DNA of 64,000 nucleotides from Caballeronia sp. INDeC2. GTDB lineage: Bacteria; Pseudomonadota; Gammaproteobacteria; Burkholderiales; Burkholderiaceae. The position numbers and the translations under genes were made by a program. The notes below the pieces were generated by a model, which was given only the letters and a program-made list of their open reading frames with translations, was not told the origin of the DNA and did no database searches. The DNA lies in the NCBI RefSeq assembly GCF_023631325.1, contig NZ_JALQDG010000021.1:62001-126000 (forward strand), read 5' to 3'. How positions within the stretch are numbered: position 1 is the stretch's first letter; every line of letters starts with the position of its first letter. Shown here piece after piece: positions 45,509 to 54,125 of this stretch.

Positions 45509-45988
45509 TTAACTGTTCGACGTGATCGCAGAGAGCATCGACTTGATCTGCGACGACAACACCGTCATGCCCGCCTCGAAGTGCAGCGCGTTGTCCGCGA
45601 ACTGCACGCGCTCGGCGTCTAGGTCGACCGTATTGCCGTCGAGCGACGGCTGGTTCGGCACGCGGTAGGCGAGCTTGCCGTAGTCGTCGCTCGAACCGCC
45701 CGATGCCGAAAGCGCCGACGTGCCGCTCATGTGGCCCTTGGCCGTCGTGGCCAGGCCGCCGCTCACGCTCACGCTGACGGGCTGCGCCATCTTCAGCGTC
45801 GTGTTGTTCGTCGCGCTGCCGCCTTGCTTGAGCGCACCCGCGAGCGCGCTCGAGAAATCGACGTCGCGCGCCTTGTAGCCGGGCGTGTCGGCGTTGGCGA
45901 TATTCGACGACAGCAATTCCTGCCGATACGCGCGCACGTCGAGCGCCTCACGGCCAAAAGCGAATTCCTTGTCGAGTCTGTCTAGCAT
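45509..45988 (-). CDS. flgB: Proximal rod protein FlgB
   Basis: Rod subunit of 159 residues at the base of the rod. It begins MLDRLDKEFAFGREALDVRAYRQELLSSNIANADTPGYKARDVDF. The C-terminus is QPSLDGNTVDLDAERVQFADNALHFEAGMTVLSSQIKSMLSAI. ATG 45988 follows an AGGAGAAACC ribosome-binding site; the in-frame extension to 46033 is leader. It is the first gene of flgBCDEFGHIJ and is divergent from flgA. Confidence 0.97.
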   Translation of the reverse strand: MLDRLDKEFAFGREALDVRAYRQELLSSNIANADTPGYKARDVDFSSALAGALKQGGSATNNTTLKMAQPVSVSVSGGLATTAKGHMSGTSALSASGGSSDDYGKLAYRVPNQPSLDGNTVDLDAERVQFADNALHFEAGMTVLSSQIKSMLSAITSNS

Positions 45989-46067
45989 TGCGGTTTCTCC
46001 TGTCGGCAGCGCCGAGGCCTTTTTGCATGACACGCATCTTAGGAGCGGCGCGCAATAACTAATCCGA

Positions 46068-46120
46068 CGAATAACCGGGAAACGGGGCCTCTATTCGACG
46101 CTTGCCCGCGGCGGCCGATA
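46068..46120. promoter_or_regulatory. Divergent flgB/flgA control region
   Basis: CGAATAACC (46068-46076) and CTCTATTCG (46089-46097) form an imperfect inverted pair, and CCGATA follows at 46115-46120. CTCTATTCG-N17-CCGATA has exactly the spacing seen before fliL. A FlhDC-type activator site serving both operons is likely. No sigma-28 match is present. Confidence 0.5.
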
Positions 46121-46192
46121 TCTAGAATTCGTTTCGTTGACAGTCGCCGCGTGTTTGCGCGGCTCGAATCAGATCAGGTACGGAGAAAGTTG

Positions 46193-47452
46193 ATGAGCAG
46201 GTCGGCGAAGCGTGCATCGAACCCTACGGCTCGCGTCGCAGCGACGTTCGCGCTGGCCAGCGTGTCGCTTTTCATGAGCGTCGCCGTGCTCGCGCAGGCA
46301 CAACAGAGCGACGGTCCGATCGTCATTCCGGGCAATGCGGAAACCAATCCCGCCGCGGCAGCCGATATGGCGAAGAGCCTGAATGCGCCCGTATCGCGCG
46401 CTGCGGCTCCCGTTGCGGCGATGCCCGCGTCAGAAATCGCGCGTTCGAGCGGCTATCGCGCCGCGACGAAAGCCGCCGACGCCGCGATGCGCAACGCCGC
46501 GCTCGAACTCGACGCCCGCGCCGACGCCGCCGACGACTCGATGAACGACGCGAGCGGCATGATCGTCATTCCCGGAGCGGGCGAAGCGAAGCCGGCGCGG
46601 GCGCCGGTCGCGGCCCCAACGCTGACAGGTGCTCCCGCTGCGTCCGCTTCCCGCGATGTCATGCCCGTCGTCGTGACGCGCGACGATGGCGTTTCTCGCG
46701 GCGCGAATGCAAAACCCATCGCTGCAAGTCCCGCGACGCCCGTCGCCGGCGCCGCTTCGCCGATGAGACGCGTGAGCTTCAATCCACAGACCGCAGCGCC
46801 CGCAGCAGCATTGCCGCAAGCGCCCGCCGCGATGCAGGACGGCGAATCGATCCGCGTCGCCGCGCTCAACTTCTTGCAGCAGCAGGCGGCAGGCTTGCCG
46901 GGCAAGGTCGAGATCACGGTCACGCCTGTTTTCCCGCGCGGCCTCGCGGCCTGCTCCGCGCTCGATCCGTTCATGCCGACCGGCGCGCGCCTCTGGGGCC
47001 GCATGACCGTCGGCGTGCGCTGCGTCGGCGAACGCCCGTGGACGCTCTACGTGCAGGCGCGCCTGTCGATCAACGCCACGTTCTATACGGCCGCGCGCGC
47101 GATCGCGCCGGGCGAAGTGCTGAGCAATGCCGATCTCGTCGCCCGCGACGGCGACATCACCGCGATGCCGCAAGCCATCGTCACCGATCCGGCGCAGGCC
47201 GTCGGTGCGGTCGCGTTGTCGCGGGTGCCCGCGGGCCTGCCGTTGCGCACGGACATGCTGCGCGCGGCGAGTTCGGTGGCGATCGGCCAGAACGTGCACG
47301 TGGTCGCCGGCGGCTCCGGCTTTTCGATTTCAGCCGAAGGCACCGCGATGAACAACGCCGCGCCCGGCCAGCAAGTGCGTGTAAAAACCGCCGGCGGCCA
47401 GATCATCACCGGCATCGTGAAGGACAGTCAGACCGTGGAAATCGCCCTCTGA
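46193..47452 (+). CDS. flgA: Flagellar P-ring chaperone FlgA, with long N-terminal extension
   Basis: Periplasmic chaperone for FlgI assembly, 419 residues, nearly twice the usual ~220. Residues about 12-38 form a signal or anchor helix. Residues about 40-225 are a low-complexity Ala/Pro linker in which the motif IVIPG occurs twice (43-47 and 124-128). The conserved FlgA part follows: AALNFLQQQAAGLPGKVEITVTP, then LYVQARLSINATFYTAARAIAPGEVLSNADLV with a SAF domain, and FSISAEGTAMNNAAPGQQVRVKTAGGQIITGIV. ATG 46193 was chosen for its GGAGAAAG site. Confidence 0.93.
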   Translation: MSRSAKRASNPTARVAATFALASVSLFMSVAVLAQAQQSDGPIVIPGNAETNPAAAADMAKSLNAPVSRAAAPVAAMPASEIARSSGYRAATKAADAAMRNAALELDARADAADDSMNDASGMIVIPGAGEAKPARAPVAAPTLTGAPAASASRDVMPVVVTRDDGVSRGANAKPIAASPATPVAGAASPMRRVSFNPQTAAPAAALPQAPAAMQDGESIRVAALNFLQQQAAGLPGKVEITVTPVFPRGLAACSALDPFMPTGARLWGRMTVGVRCVGERPWTLYVQARLSINATFYTAARAIAPGEVLSNADLVARDGDITAMPQAIVTDPAQAVGAVALSRVPAGLPLRTDMLRAASSVAIGQNVHVVAGGSGFSISAEGTAMNNAAPGQQVRVKTAGGQIITGIVKDSQTVEIAL

Positions 47453-47574
47453 AGCGGGCTATGTTCGGTTCCCCACGTTTGTTTCATTTTGTTGCAATTG
47501 CGCTAAATGTCCGCCCAGCAAGGCTTCCAGGGCGATGAGCGCGCCGAACGGCAGTTGGCCGTCCGCCGGCAGGG

Positions 47575-47602
47575 TAAAGTTTTCAAGCACCCTCGCCGAT
47601 AA
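47575..47602 (+). promoter_or_regulatory. Sigma-28 promoter of flgM
   Basis: TAAAGTTT (47575-47582), 12 bp, GCCGATAA (47595-47602): both half-sites are perfect, the spacer one base longer than the usual 11. It lies 21 bp before the flgM start. This allows FliA to make more of its own inhibitor, the known autoregulatory loop. The region downstream of flgA shows no terminator. Confidence 0.8.
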
Positions 47603-47622
47603 AGGACTCAACACGTTCGGGA

Positions 47623-47958
47623 ATGGACATCGTGAAAATCGAATCGAATAGCAACACCACTCTGGCAGGCCTTCAAGACAACCTGCAACGCGCGTCGCAA
47701 AACGACGCGAAGGGCGCCGCGGGCACCGCGCAGCAATCGGGCGCGAACTCGGCGAAGAATTCGACGGTGAGCTTGTCGCCGCTGTCGACGGACCTGCGCG
47801 CATCGAACGCCTCGGACATCGACACGGCGAAAGTCGAGTCGATCAAGGCCGCGATCCGCGACGGCAGCCTGAAGATGGACGCCAGCAAGATCGCCGACGG
47901 CATTCTGAGCACCGCCCGCGACCTGCTGCAAACGAGAACCCCGCCGACCGGCGGCTGA
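47623..47958 (+). CDS. flgM: Anti-sigma-28 factor FlgM
   Basis: Small secreted inhibitor of FliA, 111 residues. A disordered N-terminal half rich in Asn/Ser/Ala is followed by the C-terminal sigma-binding helices VSLSPLSTDL...DIDTAKVESIKAAIRDGSLKMDASKIADGILSTARDLL. That ending is the FlgM signature. Export through the finished hook releases FliA. The start is ATG 47623, but GTG 47632 (KIESNSN) resembles other FlgM N-termini and cannot be ruled out. fliA itself is not in the window. Confidence 0.94.
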   Translation: MDIVKIESNSNTTLAGLQDNLQRASQNDAKGAAGTAQQSGANSAKNSTVSLSPLSTDLRASNASDIDTAKVESIKAAIRDGSLKMDASKIADGILSTARDLLQTRTPPTGG

Positions 47959-48057
47959 ACGCAGTGACCCTTGCGCGTCCGTGAGAAACAGGCGCGCGTG
48001 GCCAAGCGGCGTTCATCGGACCGGCGGCTTTTGTGAAACCGCTATTCGAGCGATGCA

Positions 48058-48492
48058 ATGAGAGACGCCCTGCTTGCCACTGTCACCGAAGAAGTCGCCG
48101 CTGTTCAGGCCTTCGAATCCCTCCTACTCGATGAGGAAAAAGCGCTGATCGCCGCGCAGCCGCTTCCGGCGCTGCCCGAGATCATCGAGAACAAGACGGC
48201 GCTCACCGAGCGCATCTCCGCTCTCGAAAAGGCGCGCGACGAGCAGTTGAACGCGCTCGGTTTTCCCGGCGGCTTCGTCGGCATGGAAGCCGCCGCCGCG
48301 GACGACGGCGCGATCGCCGCGCAATGGGCGCTGCTCACCGCCGCCGCCCGTCGCGCGAAACAGGGCAACAATAACAACGGTGTGCTGATCCGCACGCGCA
48401 TGGAATACAACCGCAAGGCGCTCGCCGCCTTGCAGGTCGCGCCGTCGAAGAGCGGCTTCTACGGCCCGGACGGCCGCGTGCCCGGCGCCTGA
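48058..48492 (+). CDS. flgN: Export chaperone FlgN
   Basis: Helical cytoplasmic chaperone of 144 residues for the hook-associated proteins FlgK and FlgL. It begins MRDALLATVTEEVAAVQAFESLLLDEEKALIAAQPLPALPEIIENKTALTERI, with the FlgN-type heptad pattern, and ends with KALAALQVAPSKSGFYGPDGRV, the typical C-terminal peptide. It is 99 bp after flgM and followed by a terminator. Confidence 0.93.
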   Translation: MRDALLATVTEEVAAVQAFESLLLDEEKALIAAQPLPALPEIIENKTALTERISALEKARDEQLNALGFPGGFVGMEAAAADDGAIAAQWALLTAAARRAKQGNNNNGVLIRTRMEYNRKALAALQVAPSKSGFYGPDGRVPGA

Positions 48493-48516
48493 TCGCCGTT
48501 TTCTTCGCTTGCCCGA

Positions 48517-48556
48517 ACGGCGCGTGCTTCCTTGCGAGGCACGCGCCGCTTTCGTT
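48517..48556 (+). terminator. Terminator after flgMN
   Basis: GGCGCGTGC (48519-48527) pairs with GCACGCGCC (48539-48547), a perfect 9-bp stem, followed by GCTTTCGTTT. It separates flgMN from flhBA. Confidence 0.75.
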
Positions 48557-48573
48557 TCCCGCGCTTTCATCTA

Positions 48574-48605
48574 CCGAATAACCCCCTTTTCTCCGGCCTT
48601 ATCCG
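48574..48605. promoter_or_regulatory. Possible class II site upstream of flhB
   Basis: CCGAATAACC at 48574-48583 and CTTATCCG at 48598-48605 form an inverted pair (CGAATAA/CGGATAA). CGAATAACC also occurs in the flgB/flgA region. Together with the following AATAATCG near 48631 it could drive flhBA. Support is limited to shared short motifs. Confidence 0.35.
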
Positions 48606-48705
48606 TCGATGGCCGCTCGACGCCTTCCGCAATAATCGCTTTCATCCAGAAGCGGCTTCGCGCCGCTCGCACATGCAAACGATGGAAGCAACGGAGTAAG
48701 GCCCG

Positions 48706-49914
48706 GTGGCAGAAGAAAGCGATCTCGAAAAAACCGAATCAGCCACTCCCAAGCGCCTGGAAAAGGCGCGGGAGGAAGGCCAGGTTGCGCGTTCGCGGGA
48801 ACTCGCGTCGTTCGCGCTGCTCGCGGCGGGATTTTTCGGCGTGTGGGGTTTGTCGGGGCCGATCAGCCAGCATTTGCAGGCGATTCTGCGCGGCGCGTTC
48901 ACCTTCGATCACGCGACCGTGCTCGACTCGCGCCAGATGATGATCGGCGCGGCGAACGCAAGCAAAGAAGGTCTGTTCGCGGTGCTGCCGGTTTTGCTGA
49001 TGACGTGTTTCGCCGCGCTCGCCGCGCCGATGGCCCTCGGCGGCTGGCTCATCACGACGAAGCCGCTTGCGCCGAACTTCGGCCGCCTGAATCCGATCAG
49101 CGGTCTCGGCAAGATCTTCTCGGTGCAAGGGCCGGTTCAGCTCGGCATGTCGATGCTGAAGACGATCGTCGTCGGCGGCATGGCGGGCTCGGCGATCTGG
49201 AGCCGGAAGGCCGAAGTGCTCGGCCTGCTGACGAAGCCGCTCGACCTTGCGCTCGCCGACGCGATGCACCTGATCTTCGTGTGCTGCGGCATGGCGATCG
49301 GCGGACTGTTTCTGGTCGCGGCCGTCGACGTGCCGTATCAGCTCTACTCGCACGCGAAGAAGCTGCGCATGAGCAAGGAAGAAGTGAAGCGCGAGCACAA
49401 GGAAAACGAAGGCGATCCGCACATCAAGGGCAAGATTCGCCAGCAACAGCGCGCGGCCGCTCGTCGCCGGATGATGCAGGCGATTCCGACCGCCGATGTG
49501 ATCGTCACGAACCCGACGCACTTCGCCGTCGCGCTGAAGTACGCCGACGGCGAGATGCGCGCGCCGAAGGTCGTCGCGAAGGGCGTGAATCTGGTCGCGG
49601 GGCGCATCCGCGAACTGGGCCGCGAGCACAACGTGCCGCTGCTCGAAGCGCCACCCTTGGCGCGTGCGCTGTACCACAACGTCGAAATCGATCGCGAGAT
49701 TCCGGGCGCGCTCTACGGCGCCGTCGCGCAAGTGCTCGCGTGGGTCTACCAGTTGAAGCGCTACAAGGAAGATGGCGGCCTGAAGCCGGACGAACCGTCC
49801 GATCTCGACGTGCCGAAGGAACTCGACAAAGGCGGCGTATCCGACGCCGACGCCGATCAGGAAGCCGCGGAGGCCCTGGCTGGCGACAACACTGACAATG
49901 GAGCCGCAGCATGA
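48706..49914 (+). CDS. flhB: Flagellar export switch protein FlhB
   Basis: Membrane export protein of 402 residues whose self-cleavage switches substrate class from hook to filament. It begins at GTG 48706 (MAEESDLEKTESATPKRLEKAREEGQVARSRELASFALL). Four helices follow. The NPTH cleavage motif starts at residue 269 (TNPTHFAVALKY), matching E. coli numbering. Then APKVVAKGVNLVAGRIRELGREHNVPLLEAPPLARALYH and a long acidic C-terminal tail. It overlaps flhA by 4 bp. The short FlhX at 15560 duplicates its C-domain. Confidence 0.97.
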   Translation: MAEESDLEKTESATPKRLEKAREEGQVARSRELASFALLAAGFFGVWGLSGPISQHLQAILRGAFTFDHATVLDSRQMMIGAANASKEGLFAVLPVLLMTCFAALAAPMALGGWLITTKPLAPNFGRLNPISGLGKIFSVQGPVQLGMSMLKTIVVGGMAGSAIWSRKAEVLGLLTKPLDLALADAMHLIFVCCGMAIGGLFLVAAVDVPYQLYSHAKKLRMSKEEVKREHKENEGDPHIKGKIRQQQRAAARRRMMQAIPTADVIVTNPTHFAVALKYADGEMRAPKVVAKGVNLVAGRIRELGREHNVPLLEAPPLARALYHNVEIDREIPGALYGAVAQVLAWVYQLKRYKEDGGLKPDEPSDLDVPKELDKGGVSDADADQEAAEALAGDNTDNGAAA

Positions 49915-52019
49915 ACGCGCGCGCTGGATTTTTCGCCAAACGGCCCGACGCGCTGGGCACGCAGAACTTGCGAGCCCTCGCCGGCCCGATCCTGATCTGC
50001 ATGATCTTGGGCATGATGATTCTGCCCTTGCCGGCGTTCCTGCTCGACCTGCTGTTCACCTTCAACATCGCGCTCGCGGTGATGGTGCTGCTCGTCAGCA
50101 TGTACACGCAAAAGCCGCTCGACTTCGCGGCGTTCCCGAGCGTGCTGCTCTTCTCGACGCTGCTGCGACTGTCGCTGAACGTCGCGTCGACGCGTATCGT
50201 GCTGCTCGAAGGCCACACCGGCCCCGACGCCGCCGGTCAGGTGATCGAATCGTTCGGGCACTTTCTCGTCGGCGGGAATTTTGCGGTCGGTATCGTCGTG
50301 TTCGTGATTCTGATGATCATCAACTTCATGGTGATCACGAAGGGCGCGGGGCGGATCGCCGAAGTGGGCGCGCGCTTCACCCTCGACGCGATGCCCGGCA
50401 AGCAGATGGCCATCGACGCCGATTTGAACGCCGGCCTCATCAACGAGGAAACCGCGAAGAAGCGCCGTCAGGGTGTGGCGCAGGAAGCCGAGTTCTACGG
50501 CTCGATGGACGGCGCGAGCAAGTTCGTGCGCGGCGACGCGATCGCGGGCCTCTTGATCATGGTGATCAACGTGGTGGGCGGACTGATCGTCGGCATGCTC
50601 CAGCACGACATGGACTTCGCGCACGCGGCGACCAACTACACGCTGCTCACGATCGGCGACGGCCTGGTCGCGCAGATTCCGTCGCTCATCATTTCGACGG
50701 CGGCGGGCGTGATCGTGTCGCGCGTCGCGACCGAAGAGGACATCGGCACGCAGTTGACCGGACAGTTGTTCCAGAACCCGCGCGTGCTGATGATCACGGG
50801 CGTGATCATCGGCATCATGGGTTTGATTCCGGGCATGCCGCACTTCGCGTTCATGCTGCTCGGCGGCGGTCTCATCTACGCCGCGCGCTCGATGAACAAG
50901 CGCGCCGAGGCGAAGAAGAAAACGAGCGCCGTCACCGATATCACGCCGCTCGCGGCGAGCGCCGCGGCCGCGTCGGCGGAGAATGCCGAAGCGAGCTGGG
51001 AGGACGTATCGCTCATCGATCCGCTCGGGCTGGAAGTGGGCTATAGACTGATTCCGCTCGTCGATCGCAACAGCGACGGGGAATTGCTCAAGCGCATCAA
51101 GGGCATTCGCAAGAAGTTCGCTCAGGAGATCGGATTCTTGCCGCCGGTCATTCACATTCGCGACAATCTCGAACTTCGGCCGAATGGCTATCGCATTGCG
51201 CTGAAGGGCGTCGAGGTCGGTGTCGGCGAGGCGTTCCCCGGCCAGTGGCTCGCGATCAATCCGGGCCAGGTTTCGGCGGCGCTGCCGGGGACGCAGACGC
51301 AGGATCCGGCATTCGGCCTGCCGGCGGTGTGGATCGACACGAATCTGCGCGAGCAGGCTCAGGTGTACGGCTACACGGTCGTCGATGCGAGCACGGTCGT
51401 CGCGACGCATTTGAATCATCTCGTGGTGACGCATGCGGCCGAGTTGCTCGGGCGTCAGGAAGTGCAGGCGCTGCTGGAGCGCATCGGCAAGGACACGCCG
51501 TCGCTCACGGACGATCTGGTGCCGAAGGTGCTCTCGCTCACGACGCTGCAGAAAGTCTTGCAGAATCTGCTCGACGAAAGCGTGCCGATCCGCGACATGC
51601 GCACGATCCTCGACGCGTTGCAGGAACACGCGCCGCGCATGACCGATCCGTACGATCTCACGGCGGCGGTGCGTCTCGCGCTGGGCCGCGCGATCACGCA
51701 GCAGTGGTATCCGGGCACCGACGATCTGCAGGTGATGGGCCTCGATCCGACGCTGGAGCGTGTGTTGTCGCAGGCTTTGTCGACGGGGACGAATCCCGGG
51801 CTGGAACCGGGGCTCGCGCAGACGCTGATGAACTCGACGCAGAACGCGATCATGCGTCAGCAGAATCTGGGCTTGCCGCCGGTGTTGCTCGTGCAGCATT
51901 CGCTGCGTGCGATGTTGGCTCGGTTTCTGCGCAGGAGTCTGCCGCAGTTGAAGGTGCTGTCTTATGCCGAGGTGCCGGATACCAGGAATGTGAAGGTGGT
52001 GAATTTGATTGGGGCGTGA
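49911..52019 (+). CDS. flhA: Flagellar export gate protein FlhA
   Basis: The largest export-gate protein, 702 residues. About eight helices make up the first ~330 residues (MILPLPAFLLDLLFTFNIALAVMVLL, FPSVLLFSTLLRLSLNVASTRIVL, PGKQMAIDADLNAGLI). The C-terminal half is the cytoplasmic docking platform for chaperones (LGLEVGYRLIPLVDRNSDGELLKRIKGIRKKFAQEIGFLPPVIHI). Length equals enteric FlhA. The usual downstream flhF and flhG genes are absent; a convergent unrelated gene follows 21 bp after the stop. Confidence 0.97.
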   Translation: MNARAGFFAKRPDALGTQNLRALAGPILICMILGMMILPLPAFLLDLLFTFNIALAVMVLLVSMYTQKPLDFAAFPSVLLFSTLLRLSLNVASTRIVLLEGHTGPDAAGQVIESFGHFLVGGNFAVGIVVFVILMIINFMVITKGAGRIAEVGARFTLDAMPGKQMAIDADLNAGLINEETAKKRRQGVAQEAEFYGSMDGASKFVRGDAIAGLLIMVINVVGGLIVGMLQHDMDFAHAATNYTLLTIGDGLVAQIPSLIISTAAGVIVSRVATEEDIGTQLTGQLFQNPRVLMITGVIIGIMGLIPGMPHFAFMLLGGGLIYAARSMNKRAEAKKKTSAVTDITPLAASAAAASAENAEASWEDVSLIDPLGLEVGYRLIPLVDRNSDGELLKRIKGIRKKFAQEIGFLPPVIHIRDNLELRPNGYRIALKGVEVGVGEAFPGQWLAINPGQVSAALPGTQTQDPAFGLPAVWIDTNLREQAQVYGYTVVDASTVVATHLNHLVVTHAAELLGRQEVQALLERIGKDTPSLTDDLVPKVLSLTTLQKVLQNLLDESVPIRDMRTILDALQEHAPRMTDPYDLTAAVRLALGRAITQQWYPGTDDLQVMGLDPTLERVLSQALSTGTNPGLEPGLAQTLMNSTQNAIMRQQNLGLPPVLLVQHSLRAMLARFLRRSLPQLKVLSYAEVPDTRNVKVVNLIGA

Positions 52020-52040
52020 TTACACGAATCGCTGCCCGTC

Positions 52041-52604
52041 TCAATGAAGCACGGAACCGATCAGACTCCGAAGGTTCCGCGCATCGAAGACCACGGTCTT
52101 CCATGTGTAGTAGTTCGCGCGCTCGAACTCGGTCTTGCCCACTGCCTGCTGATTCTCCGCAATGGCAAGCACATGTCCCGGCATGTGCATGGCGCGATAC
52201 TGCATGTGGATGAGTTCGCCTTCGAGCAACCGTTTCGCGCTGGTCGCGGCGATGATGATCGACGGCGTCGGTGTCTCGATCACGTGATCCGCAATCAAGC
52301 CGCCCGAAATCGGCAGTTCGACTTCGGAGCGGTGTGCGAGACCGAATTCGCCGGCGATCTCGGCGATGATGCGAGTCAGCCGTTCCCTGAAATCGCTGTT
52401 TGACTGGCGCTCGGGCCGCGATGTCGCAACGGCGTAGAGCTGCTGGGCTGCTTCCGCGACGCGAAACACGTACGGTGCGAGAAACCGCTCGTCGGTGGTC
52501 GTCGCGCGAATTATCTCGTCTTCGCACAGTCGCGCCGGACTGAGTCGCGCGTGTTCTTGAGCCCAGTAGTATTTCCACCGAGCGCATGGGTTCGCGATAG
52601 CCAT
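52041..52604 (-). CDS. Hypothetical protein of unknown function
   Basis: I do not recognise this 187-residue protein. It has no obvious signal peptide or membrane helix. It is mixed alpha/beta with ISGGLIADHVIETPTPSIIIAATSAKRLLEGELIHMQYRAM in the centre and WKTVVFDARNLRSLIGSVLH at the end. The pattern of charged helices followed by short hydrophobic strands fits a small globular enzyme or DNA-associated protein, but nothing decides. It lies 111 bp after sdaA on the same strand and convergent with flhA. Its ATG is inside a 9+11+9 inverted repeat. GC content looks lower than in the neighbours, so recent acquisition is possible. Confidence 0.6.
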   Translation of the reverse strand: MAIANPCARWKYYWAQEHARLSPARLCEDEIIRATTTDERFLAPYVFRVAEAAQQLYAVATSRPERQSNSDFRERLTRIIAEIAGEFGLAHRSEVELPISGGLIADHVIETPTPSIIIAATSAKRLLEGELIHMQYRAMHMPGHVLAIAENQQAVGKTEFERANYYTWKTVVFDARNLRSLIGSVLH

Positions 52605-52631
52605 CGGTAGAGTCGTTCTTGTTCTACCGAT
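52603..52631. promoter_or_regulatory. Perfect inverted repeat at the start of the hypothetical gene
   Basis: ATCGGTAGA (52603-52611) and TCTACCGAT (52623-52631) are perfect inverted copies around 11 bp. The repeat overlaps the start codon of the gene at 52041-52604. It could be an operator for a dimeric repressor or an mRNA hairpin that hides the start codon. The rest of the 52605-52715 gap has no other signal. Confidence 0.55.
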
Positions 52632-52715
52632 GCTAACCGCTTCATTGAGCGCCTCGATCGCCTTTCAACGAATGTTTCAGTCGTTGGAGTGACGCTTGCT
52701 CGAAGGCGTCGAATC

Positions 52716-54104
52716 TCAACACTCCACAATATTCACCGCCAACCCGCCGCGCGACGTTTCCTTGTACTTCGTCTTCATATCCGCGCCGGTCTCCCGCATC
52801 GTCTTGATGACCGAATCGAGCGAAACGTAATGCGACCCGTCCCCGCGCATCGCCATACGCGCGGCGTTGACGGCCTTCACCGAACCCATCGCATTACGCT
52901 CGATGCACGGGATCTGCACCATCCCGCCGACCGGATCGCAAGTCAGCCCGAGGTTGTGCTCCATGCCGATTTCGGCCGCGTTCTCCACCTGCGCCGGCGT
53001 TCCGCCTTGCACCGCAGCCAACGCGCCCGCCGCCATCGAACAGGCGACGCCGACTTCGCCCTGACATCCCACTTCCGCGCCGGAGATCGAAGCATTCATC
53101 TTGTACAGAATGCCGATCGCGGCCGCCGTCAGCAGAAAATCGATGACGCCTTGTGTATTCGACCCCGGCACGAATCGGTCGTAGTAATGCAGCACCGCCG
53201 GAATGATCCCAGCCGCGCCGTTGGTCGGCGCCGTGACGACGCGTCCGCCGATCGCGTTCTCTTCATTCACCGCGATCGCGTAGAGATTGATCCAGTCGAT
53301 CATTGAAAGCGGATCGCGCAAGGCCTGCTCCGGCTTGCCCGCCAGCGCCTTGTACAACTGCGGCGCGCGCCGCTTCACCTGAAACGGTCCCGGCAAGTGC
53401 CCTTCCGCATCCGGATTGCCAATTCCGCAGCCGCGCGCGACGCAATCCTGCATCACGTCCCAGATGCGCAGAAGGCCCGCGCGAATCTCGTCTTCGCTGC
53501 GCCAGACGCGCTCGTTTTCCCACATCAGTTGCGCAATCGACTTGCCCGACTCCGCGCACATTTTCATCAGCTCGTCGCCGGTCTGGAACGGATACGGCAA
53601 CTGCTCGTGCGCCGTCAGCACCGCCGTGTTGGCCGCGCCCGCCGTCACCACAAAACCGCCGCCCACCGACAGATACGTCGCTTCGCGCAGCAACGCGCCG
53701 TGTGCATCGAACGCGTAGAGCTTCATGCCGTTCGGATGCTCCGGCAACGCCTGCCGATAGAACGCGATGTTTTCCTTGATCGTGAACGGGATCTTGCGCT
53801 TACCCAGCAGCGCGAGCGTCTTCGACGTGCGCACGGCTTCGAGTCTCGGGACGATGGTCGACGCATCGACGGTATCGGGCGCATCGCCCATCAGGCCGAG
53901 CATGACGCCGCGGTCCGTGCCGTGGCCCTTGCCCGTCGCGCCGAGGGAGCCGTACAGCTCGCATTTCACCGATGCGGCCGGTTCCAGCAGCCCGTCGCGC
54001 TCGAGCCCTTGCGCGAACATCAACGCCGCGCGCATCGGTCCCACGGTGTGCGAGCTCGAAGGTCCGATGCCGACTTTGAAGAGATCGAAAACGCTGACTG
54101 CCAT
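52716..54104 (-). CDS. sdaA: L-serine ammonia-lyase (serine deaminase)
   Basis: Cytosolic iron-sulfur enzyme of 462 residues that converts L-serine to pyruvate and ammonia. It is the single-chain type. The beta domain ([41 protein letters not shown]) is followed by the alpha domain with cluster-binding cysteines ([40 protein letters not shown]). It ends [17 protein letters not shown], the usual C-terminal Cys that enters the active site. Its location near the glycine cleavage genes fits glycine/serine catabolism, although it is not obviously in that operon. Confidence 0.96.
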   Translation of the reverse strand: MAVSVFDLFKVGIGPSSSHTVGPMRAALMFAQGLERDGLLEPAASVKCELYGSLGATGKGHGTDRGVMLGLMGDAPDTVDASTIVPRLEAVRTSKTLALLGKRKIPFTIKENIAFYRQALPEHPNGMKLYAFDAHGALLREATYLSVGGGFVVTAGAANTAVLTAHEQLPYPFQTGDELMKMCAESGKSIAQLMWENERVWRSEDEIRAGLLRIWDVMQDCVARGCGIGNPDAEGHLPGPFQVKRRAPQLYKALAGKPEQALRDPLSMIDWINLYAIAVNEENAIGGRVVTAPTNGAAGIIPAVLHYYDRFVPGSNTQGVIDFLLTAAAIGILYKMNASISGAEVGCQGEVGVACSMAAGALAAVQGGTPAQVENAAEIGMEHNLGLTCDPVGGMVQIPCIERNAMGSVKAVNAARMAMRGDGSHYVSLDSVIKTMRETGADMKTKYKETSRGGLAVNIVEC

Positions 54105-54125
54105 GACTGCTCCTGCCTGTAAGAG

